DNA of 64,000 bases, from contig JAPYXD010000753.1 of NCBI GenBank assembly GCA_030998225.1, forward strand, positions 5,364,001-5,428,000, read 5' to 3'. Below are positions 23,301 through 34,700 of the stretch, in pieces. The position numbers and the translations under genes are program-made. Position 1 is the stretch's first letter; each line of letters begins with the position of its first letter. Source of the stretch: Diplolepis rosae (Eukaryota > Arthropoda > Insecta > Hymenoptera > Diplolepididae). Under the pieces are notes generated by a model. That model did not search any database, was not told the DNA's origin, and saw only the letters and a program-made list of their open reading frames with translations.

Positions 23301-26300
23301 AACATTTTTGGGAGATTTGTTTTGGCCAGTTAGGAGTGTTTCCGTTGCTTCGTTCATTGAGTTGTTTACCTGAAATTAAATGCACTATTAGAAAGATGAA
23401 GGAGAGAAAAACAAGAAATCTTAGTCGCTTTAAAGATGCAAATTTCGGATAAGAATTTAATGCGGACAAATCCGGGCCATTCCGGGGCATTCAAAATTCG
23501 TTTTCGAGCCAACTAGAGTTTATCTAACCCAAAATCGATAGGAATAAATCTGAAATAAACTTTGAATCCATTGCAATCCGAATGAATCGGATTCTAATCT
23601 GAGACAAATTTTGAAATTACTCGATTTGAAAGTCCAATTCGACTAATCCCGAGCTCATTCTGAAACAAGGTGTTTATCTCTTTGAATTCGAATTTTTAAT
23701 CCGAATGAATCTGAACCCAATCCAAAACAAATTTTTAATCCGGCGGAATCTGAATGAATCGGACGCCAATCTAAGACAAATTGAAAATCTTTCTCGATTT
23801 GAGAGTTTCATTCGACTGAACCCGAACTCATTCTGCAATAAGATGTTTATCCCTTTCTATTTAAATATCTGATTCGAACGAATCTGAACAAATTTTTAAT
23901 TTGTATAATTCCTAATGTCCAGTGCAACTGGATCCAAACACAATTTATAACATATTTTTTTCTCATTCCGAGTTTCAGATTTGAATGAATCCGAATAAAA
24001 TATCAGAATGAAACTAATTCAGACGGATAGAAAAAATTCTATTCTCCCTATGTAGCACTCAAAATTGCTACAGCCTTGCAAGAAGGTGTAAGTTTAGAAT
24101 AGACATTTTTCTATCCGTCTGAATTTCTGAAACTAATTCAGATGAATAGAAAAATTTCTATTTTAAACTTACACCTTCTTGCAAGACTTAGCAATTATGA
24201 ATGCTGCACTAGGAGAAGAAAAAGTTGAAAAGAAAGTATTAAGTAATTTCCCAGAGACAATATTTAGAATACAATTCAACCCTTACTTTTTGGTCCTTCT
24301 CTTGTACTTCTGCATTTTCTGGATCCTTTTGAACTTTTTTTTTCGCATGCCAGTAAACAGGTTGAAAAAGGAGAGCACAGACCACAGAATTAAAAGCCAG
24401 CCCTCCATAAATCAAAACAGTTCCTTCCATTCCATAAATTGGCATCAGTTGAGTGATAATCTAGACAATGAAGAAATCCTATTCTAATTAGCTAATAAAG
24501 ATATCAATTGACAAATTACCAAAATTTTTATTCAAATTTTATCCTCCAATGATTAAAGCAAGGACTAAAAATAAACTATCAATATATGTTCTGTTTGAAT
24601 TAATATTGCTTGAAATTTTCATCCCTAAAAAATACATTAATTTGAAACCCGCGCCAAAATATTCTTCTTTTTCTATTGTGAGTTTTGGCGCGAAATCCAA
24701 ATTGCTGGACTTTGTTTCAATATTTTTTATGAATTATAAAAAGTTTGTTCTGCCATATATATTGTTATTATTATATTTAAGACCATGTTCTAATATAGAA
24801 AGTGATTTTCAGAATTTATAATTATATTTTTATCATTTCTTTTGATCATTTTTCATCTTTATGCTTTCTATTTCTACTTTGCACCGTTCTATATATTTTT
24901 TTTATAATTTAAAAAATTAATCAACGTTCTGGCAAAATTAATTACTTGAGGCATAACAATAGGTCCCATTCCAGTGACAGTCCAGCTGAATCCTGTAGCA
25001 ACTCTCCTTTTTTCCTTGAAATAGGTGTTGAGAACCAAAGCATTAGCAGACGTCGTGATGCCAATTCCACAACCTTGGAGGGAACGACGTTTGCAACTAC
25101 TAAATAATTGTAATTACGAAAAAATAATCTCTCAGAAAATAATCTTATATCTTCGATTTTTTCTGATTGATTGAAATGGAAAATACTTACCATAAAGAAT
25201 AGAAAAGAAAATCAGAAATTCAGTGAAACTCTCTGTTCTAGAAAGCATTGTTATGGAACAAGCACAGATCAGTCCACCAATGAATCCTATTTTTCTTGTA
25301 CTAAATTTTCTGAAAAGGGGTCCATTGGCCAATCCTGAAAATTAAATTTTCATTTACTTTTACATATCAATGAATAAAAATCTATTTTATCTATTCAATA
25401 TCCCAGTGCATAACGAGATATTAAACGTCTTTATAACGCCTTGGAGACGTATTAAGAGCATTAATGTCAAGCTTTTTGATGTTTTCTGAATGGCTTTTGT
25501 CTACAAAACTTCTTTAAGATATGAGACTTCCTCAGGACAGCAAAACCGTGATATAGAAGTCCGCGAGACGTCCCTAAGACGTCCCAATGATGTCCAACGA
25601 CTCTATGTCTACTGGAATGTGATTCAATTTCATTCAATACTCGAGAATTTACTTCAAATGAAAAAGAATATGCACCAAGTGGGTATGGATACATCGGACG
25701 TCTCTATAACGTCTTAGGGACGTCTTCAGAGATTTTATGTCAGGCTTTGCGATATTTTCTGAATGGTTTTTGTCTATGAGAAGCATCTAAGTTCTGAGAC
25801 GTCCTTAGGACAGCAAAAGCATGATATAAAAGTCCGCAAGACGTCTTTAAGACGTCCTAAAGAGGTTCAATGTCTCTGTGTCCGCTGGAATGTAATTCAA
25901 TTTCTTTCAGTACTTGAGAGTTTTCTATAAATGAAAAACAATATTCACCAAGTGGGCATAGATACATTGGACGTCTTTATAACGCCTTAGAGACGTCTTC
26001 AGAGATTTTATGGCAGGCTTTTCGATGTTTTTTAGACGTCTTTTGCCTATAAGAAGTTTCTAAGTTTTGAGACGTCCTTAGGACCGCAAAAGCATGATAT
26101 AGAAGTCCGTGAGACGTACCTAAGACGTCCCAAAGACGTTCAATGACTCTGTGTCTACTGGAATGTGATTCAATTTCATTCACTACTCGAAAATTTACTT
26201 TAAATGAAAAACAATATTCACCAAGTGGGCATGGATACATTGGACGTCTTTATAACGTCTGCGAGACGCTCTTAGACGTCCTAAAGACGTTCAATGTCTC

Positions 26301-27901
26301 TGCCCTTACTTAAATGTAATTTAATTGCATTCAGTAATTGAGAGTTTACTTTAAATAAAAAAAATATTCACATAGTCGGCATGGATACATGAGACGTCTT
26401 TATAACGTCTTAAAAAGCCTCTTCGGACTTCTAATGTCAAGCTTTTTGATATTTTCTGAATGGTTTTTGTCTACAAAACGTCTTTAAGATATTGGACGCC
26501 CTCAGGAGAGCAAAAAACATAACATAGGACGTCTTTAAGACGTTTAATGTCCTTGTGCCCACTGGGCATTCATCATGGTCTAATTACAAAACCATAACAG
26601 AACAGGAATTTTATTTCTTAATTGTATATCATTATTATTGAATTTATTGACGCAAAGATGTAAAAGCAATTATATTTGCTAGAAATAAATATTCAATCGA
26701 GGACAAGCCTTCTTCTAAATACGTTTGAAAATGTCTTAGTCTTGATATAAAAATGTTAAATAATCATAAATCTGGTTTTTCTCATTAATTATTCGATTTC
26801 CAATCATATTGGTATTTATTATTATTATTCAACTATAAAGGTTCAATTAAAATGCAATTGCATCGAATAATAATTATAATTTCTGCATATTTGGGTTTCA
26901 TTTCATTTAATCTATTGCGAAACAATTCCCTAATATTTTATTCAAAAGAGGTTATATAAATTATTTTTTTATCTATTTTATCATATTTTACGCGTTTTTC
27001 CGAATCTATATTTCATTTTTTAGCTAATATTTATCTCGGAAGTTTATTTTTCTTTTGCATTTTTAATTACCTATGAAAGATGTCGACGCATTATTTATGT
27101 TCATAAGTGTCGTTATTTCAGAAGAACTTATTCCCATTTGTTCAAGTTTATCCCTGAAGATTAATCCAAACGACTGCATTAGTGGAAAAATGCAAAACTG
27201 AAACACAAATTAACAAATTATTATTGTTATAAAGAGTACTATCAATTTTGAATAAAATTAATTTTTTTAATTCAATTTATAACTCAAAAGGCATTTTTAA
27301 AAATTTGTATCCAATGTTTTTGTATAATTAGTATTTAACTTTTCGATGAAATATCACGTGTTTAGCCACAGATTACAAAAGCAGCGTGTGAAGGCAACAC
27401 AAAACCTTGATGAATGTTAAATGAAAAGCTGCCAGAAATGAACTGTAATAATACTAACTGCTTCAAACTTAATTTATTCCAATCAAGATACAAATATTTA
27501 CACTAGCAACTTCTAAAAATATGATTTCTTTACATCAAGTCTTTTCACTTATTATCTAACTATTCATCACTACTTAGTACTGATTTCAGGTAAAATATTA
27601 AGCATTGCTTCTAAAAAAGTATTTTTCTATTTTTATTCTCAAAAATCGAATAATAAAAATTTTTAAAAATGGAAAAAATTCAATTTTTACATTTTTTGTT
27701 AGTGGGACATTTTTTACTCACGTTTGAAAATCCAGCTGCCAAAACAATTATCCACCCCCACCCCCCGTCCGGCGGTATAAAATTATCTTTGTTCAGTTTT
27801 GATTTTGCTTCATTCTTCTTTTTCTCATTCTCAATCACTTTTGGCTCAACACTTTTTGACTTTAACTCCCGTTCGTCGCGATATTTCTCAACTTGAGACA
27901 T
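20346..27901 (-). CDS. MCT-B: SLC16/monocarboxylate-transporter-like protein, 10 exons
   Basis: Exons in transcript order: 27901-27722, 27197-27071, 25334-25191, 25073-24946, 24460-24287, 23369-23143, 22716-22567, 22354-22135, 22048-21721, 20686-20346 (stop TAG). All phases agree, giving 672 residues. Seen: a lysine/glutamate-rich cytoplasmic N-terminus of about 40 residues, PPDGGWGW at 43-50, YFKEKRR from 168, and TM8 D525/R529 in GGVDVLTR. The central loop is long (about 240 residues), Ser/Asn-rich, with acidic YYDDEELG, and is spread over four exons. The last exon joins what are two exons in A and C. For that exon I used the acceptor after TTACTTCCAG (20687), because the closer TTAG site gives the wrong phase. 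Known: 12-TM monocarboxylate-type carriers; the substrate here is unknown. The long loop suggests regulation or trafficking interactions (inference). Confidence 0.88.
20835..21655. repeat. CCAATAC/GTATTGG-rich repeat in MCT-B intron 9
   Basis: Dozens of CCAATACTTT, GTATTGG and TATTGAAC-type words in both orientations, in loosely tandem order with a period that varies. No arms of high identity were found. A similar CCAATATTGG-rich segment occupies MCT-D intron 6 (about 46470-46900). Confidence 0.6.
22797..23113. repeat. Palindromic GTGCGGAAA element in MCT-B intron 6
   Basis: Contains GTCCGCCGTACACCGAAAGTTAGCC near the start, its degraded complement later, and several TTTCCGCAC/GTGCGGAAA palindromes. 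Same family as 4990-5530 and 42975-43300. One part carries GAGTCGCGTCTCGCTC, shared with the MCT-D copy. Confidence 0.65.
23515..24175. repeat. AATCCGAATGAATC-rich repeat in MCT-B intron 5
   Basis: Repeated AATCCGAAT/GAATGAATC words through about 500 bp, followed by an inverted pair around a CTTACACCTTCTTGCAAG-type core (24075-24185). Related to the clear foldbacks at 42128-42727 and 62248-62747 and to the window edge (63935-64000). Confidence 0.6.
25402..26567. repeat. GACGTC-rich array, copy 1 (MCT-B intron 2)
   Basis: About 1.2 kb with very many GACGTC and GACGTCTTAAGACGTC-like words, bounded by CCCAGTGCATAAC and, inverted, TGCCCACTGGG. Inner units of about 250-290 bp repeat, each starting near TTGGACGTCTTTATAACG and containing GGAATGTGATTCAATTTC. 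Same family as 49215-50620 and 52830-54965. Non-coding; short open frames here are repeat artefacts. Confidence 0.75.
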
Positions 27902-28129
27902 TTTTTAATCAATTCTGGACGTTTTCAGAAACTAGGTTCGGTGTTAGAAAGACACTCAAGTTATGCGACAACCACATGTTCTTCTTATAGCCTCATGAAT
28001 CTCACTTCATTCCACTTTCCGTGGCTTGAGCGGACTGAGAGTCAAGGCTAGTATATATAGAACAGTGAAACAGCTTGACCTGGCTATTTGTCATATAAGG
28101 TCTATAAATATATTTTTTAATTATTTTCT

Positions 28130-29230
28130 AAAAATTTACACTTCACTAAAAACTTTTTGTCTATACCAAAAAATTAAAAGGAGACCTATATTTTTTGTTT
28201 GTTTTTTTTTCTATAGTTTTTTGTTTTTTTCTATAATTTTTTTGATTCCAAAAAAATTGAAAAGAAACCTATATTTTTTTGTTATTTTTCTACAGTTTTT
28301 TGTTTTTTTTTTCTATAATTTTTTGTATTAATTTTTTTGAGTTGAAAAAAATTGAAAAGAGACCTATATTTTTGTTTGTATTTTTTCTATAATTTTTTGT
28401 ATTAGTTTTTTGTATTAAAAAGAAGTTTTTGATGAAGTGTAAATTTTTAGAAAAAAATTTATCCTTTTTTAAAAATTTATCGTTTATAAAAACTTTCTTT
28501 TGTTACAAAAGAATTGAAAAGAAGCCTATATTTTTTTTGTTATTTTTATATAGTTTTTTGTTTTTTTTTTCCTATAATTTTTTTGGTTTAAAAAGGAATG
28601 AAAAGAAACCTATATTTTTTTTGTTATTTTTCTATAGTTTTTTGTTTCTTTTTTTCTATAATTTTTTGTATTCGTTTTTTTAATTAAAAAGAAGTTTTTG
28701 ACGAAGTGTAAATTTTTAGAAAAAAATGTATCCTTCTTTAAAAATTTATAATTTATAAAAACTTTCTTTTGTTACAAAAAAATTGAAAAGAGAATTATAT
28801 TTTTCTGTTTTTTTTCTATAGTTTTTTGTTTTTTTTTCCTATAATTTTTTTGGTTTAAAAAGAATTGAAAAGAAACCTATATTTTTTTTGTTATTTTTCT
28901 ATAGTTTTTTGTTTTTTTTTTCTATAATTTTCTGTATTCATTTTTTTGCATTAAAAAAATTGAAAAGAGACCTAAATTTTTGTTTGTTTTTTTCTATATT
29001 TTTTTGTTTTTTTTTCTATAATTTTTTGTATTAGTTTTTTGTATTAAAAAGAAGTTTGAGATGTAATGTAAAGTTTTAGAGAAGAATTTATTTTTTTCTA
29101 ATTTTTTAATTATAAATTTATAGAAAAGAACTCATTCTTTTCTAAAAGTTTATACTTCATCAAAAACTTTTTTTTTAATACAAAAAAATTGAAAAGTGAC
29201 CTATATTTTTTTATTCTATAATTTTTTGTT
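28130..29230. repeat. T-rich tandem repeat, GAAAAGAGACCTATATTTTT unit
   Basis: About 1.1 kb in which AATTGAAAAGAxACCTATATTTTT followed by T-runs and CTATAATTTTTTG recurs about every 70-110 bp, with larger blocks repeated. Lies upstream of MCT-B. Gives spurious Phe-rich open frames. Confidence 0.75.
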
Positions 29231-30235
29231 ATTCGAATCTATTTTGAACTATTTTAGAAAAATGGAAATTAATTGCAGCTCAAGAAATTTTAATGGAAAT
29301 GCAAAATTTATTCAGGATATTATTCTTGATTAGACACATCTAATGTGATAAAACAGACCACAAGAGTTAATTAATGGAATTTCGTTTAAGGTATAAGTTT
29401 AATATAGTTTTACCTGTTTTTTAATATATTTAAAAAAGCTGAAACTAAAAGCTATTTAGTCACTTTCGTTGCATTGCTAATAAAATTAAATTGCATGGGC
29501 GATGATTCTGACTAATCTTATCTAATCAAGCGACCTACTAAATATCATTCATATTGTCAATAAATATACACTACTCTGTGTTATTTCAGCTTCGTTCGAC
29601 AATGAGAGGCGTACAATAATTTTAAAAATGTTTTCAAAACTAGAAAAATTTCATGATAAGATTAATCTTTAGTAGATTTTTAATTAGCGATTTTATCCTC
29701 ATTAGATATTACGTGAAATTCATATTCTGATGTTTTATACAAAATAATAAATGTTTGTCAATATTCTATCAATAATAATTTTTTTAATTTATTATTTTTT
29801 CGTTACTGGTGTAGTCGCCTAAATATAGGCAACCAAAAAAGCATTGGTGCATTCTGAACTTCTTTTCTTAGAAGAAACAAATTTATACTTTCATTGTTTA
29901 TAAAATCGTTTTTTATTTTCTATCAAGACTATCTACATTTATTTGAAAACAAAAATATTGAATGACATGTTTTTTTCTAGAAGTTGTAAAAATCGTACTG
30001 AATTTTAATGAAGCAGCGATTGAATTTGTTCTATTAATGGGAGAAATCTGCTTTCCATATCGAATCCCAATGATGAAAATTTGCACGATTTTAGAACGTT
30101 AATGATGCATTTTCGAAAATCAAGAATTGCACTGCGGAAAAAAACGTTTGAAATTAAAAATTATTGAAGCACTTTAAGCTTTTCGATGAAAAACTCTATT
30201 AATTGATGAATAAATCAATGAAGTGTAAAATTAAC
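29231..30235. other. Intergenic gap between MCT-B and the secreted-protein gene
   Basis: AT-rich sequence with no recognisable exon, RNA gene or inverted repeat. It should contain the 3' UTR of the secreted-protein gene near its right end and distal MCT-B promoter sequence at its left. Confidence 0.5.
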
Positions 30236-31299
30236 TTACTCGATATCAAAAAGAAAAGAAGGTTGTGAAGTTCGAATCACATAATTTGGAAAATCACGAG
30301 GAGAGACATTTATGGCTGAGTCTGTGAGAATCGAGACGTGATTTTTAAAAAATTGATTGTTTTTAAAGCAGTCTCTCATTTTTCTAACATTTTGTTTAAA
30401 ACATTTTGAATCCAGAGCCACTCGTAGTGCTGAAAATAAATTTCAAAAAACAGAATATTTGTTTACTGAAAATTATTTTTAATAGATACAAAAAAGAAAA
30501 TAGGTAAAAGTGCACTATTTACCATTTTGTTTCATTTTTCGATAGCTCAATAATAAATAGTGCCATTTAAGTGTCAATAGTTGAAAAAATAGAATTTATT
30601 ATTATTTTGCTTAAATTGGGAAATTAATTAAATAATTATTCAAACGTACTTGAAATAATATAATAAAAAATTTTGGCTTACCATTTTTCATGTTTTCATG
30701 TATAAAATTGACAATTTCTTCAATTTCAGGCGTAGAAAAAACTTTTAAATCAAAAATCGAGTTTGGAAAATCTTTTTCTCGATATTGAGTTTCTTTCATT
30801 TCAAGACAAGATTTTGCAGCTGTAATATAAGTATTCACAGAAGATTTAAGATCACGAAAGCCATAATCATTTATCTTTAACACTGAATTCGATCTGACCA
30901 TTTTCACGTAGGATTTCTGTAAATTAGTTTCCACCCTTTTTTTAAGTAGATTTTCCGCCTTTTGGAAAATTTTGAATGTAATGAGATTTGAATGTATGTC
31001 GCATTGTCTTTTAATATTGCTGAATATTTTAGATGATGTCACATCAACTATTTCAGATGCAATGGAAGAAAAATTTTGTGTTGATCCATTGGCGACATAA
31101 ACTGAAAGGTATTTTTTAAAATAATAAATAAGAATAAGTATTCATGAATAAATTATTTATTTAATTTTTAATTAATGTAGATCAAATAAACTAAATATTG
31201 TAAAATAAATACATCTGTTTTGACTATAAATTAAAAGAACGACTTTGTGTCAAACTTACCAAGGATTAATATTGCAAAAAACATCCAACGAGCTTTCAT
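30236..31299 (-). CDS. Small secreted protein of unknown function, 3 exons
   Basis: Exons 31299-31260, 31101-30682 and 30429-30236 (stop TAA) join in phases 1 and 1 to give 217 residues. Exon 1 encodes a hydrophobic signal peptide (MKARWMFFAILIL). The mature chain is basic, probably helical, with four cysteines at about 47, 112, 163 and 174 that could form two disulfides, and no membrane segment. I do not recognise the family. Its size, signal peptide and even cysteine number are like those of small insect haemolymph or reproductive secreted proteins, but that is only analogy. It is on the same strand as MCT-C, starting about 460 bp after the MCT-C stop. Splice sites are canonical (GTAAGT, GTAAGC; CTTTCAG, TTTTCAG). 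That all phases agree is the main evidence that this is a real gene. Confidence 0.75.
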
Positions 31300-31758
31300 T
31301 TTTAATTATGAGAAGATTTTGCAATAGTCACATAAATTCTTTTCTTGCTGAAGAAACGATCTTTTCGAAGCACAATGGTATTTTGGAATGAACATCTTTT
31401 AATGCCATTTAACACCAACGGTCATTTTAATAAAGCTGCTGATCAGTCAATTGCGTTCAACCAATCAAAAACTAAAGACTACAAATAAGCTCTTTTCTCT
31501 GGGCAAGCTTATAGTCTCCAGCAAAAAATGTCAAAGCAAAATTATTTTTGTACATAAATAAATTTAAAATGATTTCAGTTTAGTTAGGATTAAATGCAAT
31601 ACAATCAAATTTAAAAAAGCTTATAAATGTGATTTATTAATATCTATAATCTCAAAAAAGCGTCAGCATTTTTGTTAAACTAAAAAATTAAAATATTATG
31701 ATATAAATACATTCATAGTAGTATAATAACAATTAAGTTTAATTTAATCAGTTTATCA
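31300..31758. other. 460-bp gap between MCT-C stop and secreted-protein start
   Basis: Must hold the MCT-C 3' UTR (with AATAAA on the minus strand at 31638-31633) and the promoter of the downstream gene. No TATA box that I could separate from the AT-rich background. Confidence 0.5.
31633..31638 (-). promoter_or_regulatory. Candidate polyadenylation signal of MCT-C
   Basis: AATAAA on the minus strand 121 nt after the MCT-C stop. Confidence 0.45.
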
Positions 31759-34700
31759 TTAAAACGTCCTATAATATTTTTGCAAGCCAGTGGGCCTTTT
31801 TGTTCCATTTTTCAAGAAGGAATTCACATTTTTGTAGCAAAATTCAATTCCCCAGATGGCAAAAGAAATAAAGATCAATCCTGTCATTATGTGGATGCAA
31901 ATCCTGTAACTGTTTGTAAAGTCTCTGACGTACCCTTCAAATTAAAAAAAACACAATTATTATAATTATCTACTTTGATATCAACATTGTTCTTAAGGGG
32001 ATTTGCCACCTTTAATATTCTTATTTTTTGAGTTTAAACCTTCCATATATTTTTTTTATGCTTAGCACCTTTATTTAGAAAGGTTTTGCGTTTTTAAAAA
32101 AAAATTCCAGCACCTTTATGTATTTTAAAACTAAAAATGTTGAGTTTTTTGGGCATTTTTTTGACATTTTTTTACTATAAATAACTTTTTTGTTTTTGAA
32201 TCAATTGTCATGATTCTTTTTTATCTTGTTCCTTACAATGTGTAGCAACTTTTTGAGTATGGAAAACTTTTTTTTTTCAGTCATGTTACCTTATTTTCCA
32301 TATCTAAAAAGTTGCAACATAATGTAAGGAACAAAATAAAAAAAGAATCATGAAAATTAGTTAAAAAACAAAAAAGTTATTCAAAGTAAAAAAATGTCCA
32401 AAAAATGCCCAAAAACTAAAAAATTTTAGTTTAAAAATACATAAAGGTGCTGGAATTTTTAAAAATCCCCGAAACCTTTCTAAATAAAGGTACTTAACAT
32501 AAAAAAAATTATATGGAAGGTCTAAACTCAAAAAATAAAAATATTAAAGGTGGTGGATCTCCTTAAATATGGAAAAATATTTTTAAAAGTTATCCTTACC
32601 TATTAGAGGACTTAAGAGGACGACAAAAGTGCCTTTGAATACCATAAAAATTCCAAAAGCATGAGGCAACGATTCCAAAGAACATTCATCAGAAATTGTC
32701 AAATTCATGTTAACCAAAGTGGCACCACGAAAAAATCCAATAATTACCAAAAATACTGATAAAGATGAGTTGTTAGATCCTTCAGCAAAAACTGGGAAAA
32801 TATTTTATTGGAGTTGAAAATCATTTTTTTTTAAACAACCTTTCAAGTAAAACTATTTTCAATGTTTATCTAATTTGATTGAATTTCCTTTACCTGAACG
32901 ACCAATTCCAATAAAAAGGGAGCAGACCCAAAAAGTATATCTTTTTCTGAATCCAAATTTATCAAAGAGAGTCGGTAGCACGAGTCGAGCCAAAATGTCC
33001 ATAAATGCAATGAGGGAGAGGCAAAAGGCAACTTCTTTCTTCGTCATTCCTACGAATAAAAAGGGACCCACAAAGAACCACAAGAAGGAAAGAAAAGGCT
33101 CAAGCATTTTGACCATTGAATCAAATATCGTCCAAAAAAAGATTTATTGGGACAAATTGATGGCTCTTTCAAGTATTCAAGTAAAGAGCCAAAATTTCTC
33201 CACAAAAGAAATTTTAAGATCAATAGCTTTCATCTAAAAAGAAGCAAAACGGAAATTGAACATCTAAGGATGTTAAATCGCCTGTTATGTTCCTTTTGCT
33301 TTTCATTCAAGTTTCATTTCAGTCGAAAATATACTTTGTATGAAATTCTGACACTTTATTGGTATTTAAAGTGATTTAATAACACAAGAAAGTTTTTTTT
33401 ATCTTATTTACAACTTACCGATATTAGTTAAGAAAAATGGAGTGAAAAGTTTGAAATTTGTTTCTGCTACGTAATAAAGACTCAAGCCGATAAGAATATT
33501 TAGAAAAGTCAAATCTAACAAGAGATCCAGTCCTAAAAGTTCTTTGATTCTTTTAAAATAAGATTCATTTTTATCAGGAATTTCTTTTTCTTTAAAATGA
33601 ACATCAGAAATCAGATTTTCTTGTACACTTGGATCATCAATTGTTTCAAATGATATTTTCACTTTTATGTCACTTTTATTATCTCTTTTTATGAGAAGTT
33701 CATCCTCTCTTGTCTTTTCTTCGAAAATTTTATTTTTACAGAAATTTCCACGTATTTCCAAGTTTTTAGAATTCTAGAATCAAAAAGTAGGAATTGAAAA
33801 ATTCTGATAATTATCGTAGTCATTAAAATTATTAAAAGTATTGATAATTATATTAAATACTGTGTTGAATTATATTTTCTTAAATTTGAAAATTTCTTTA
33901 CTTTTTCTCCAACTTTCGCAAGAGGAATTGGTCTTAAAAGACACGATCCAGCCAAAGCATGGAGTGAAATACCTCCAATTATCAAAGTCGTTCCTCGAAA
34001 TCCGTAAATATTTAGAAGATAATGAATAAGCTGAAAAATGGAAAAAAATGAAACCAACTAAAAAATCTGTTTTAATGGAATAACAATTTCTTTGGTTTTT
34101 TTTTCTCACCTGTGGCATTATCATCATTCCTAAAGTTGTCCCTGCCATTGAAAAACCGATAGCTTGACCTCTTTTTTTCAAGAAAAACGTATTTAAAGCC
34201 ACAAAAGCTGATGCGATAGCTAATCCAGTACCTAGACCTAATTTAATTCACAATTAAGTTAAAAAAAAATTATTTGCCGTTTTTTCCATTTTTTCGGAAT
34301 ATTTTTGATTTATTTTGAGTTTTACCTCCGACAATACTGTAAGTTAAAATTATGTGAGTCAGACTCGAAGCCTGAGAAGTCAAAATAAGACCTGTGCTGT
34401 TTAAAATTGATCCAAACAAAGCAACTTTCCTATAAGAGTATCTTTTCAAAAGAAATCCAATGAATATACCTGTAAAAAATGATTTCCAATTCGAAGGCAT
34501 ATTTTGATTAGATACGTAGCAATTTTGTTAAGGTAGTTCATCCACGAAAATTAGATCTCAGGCAAAAATAGATTTTGACAAAATTGTTTCCTTATCGCTT
34601 CATACCAAATTTTACAAAATGATGCGATTCTAATAAATCATGAATCATTTTTTGAGGAAAAAGAAGCTTCACAACTTTATCTTTTCCAATTATTTGAAAT

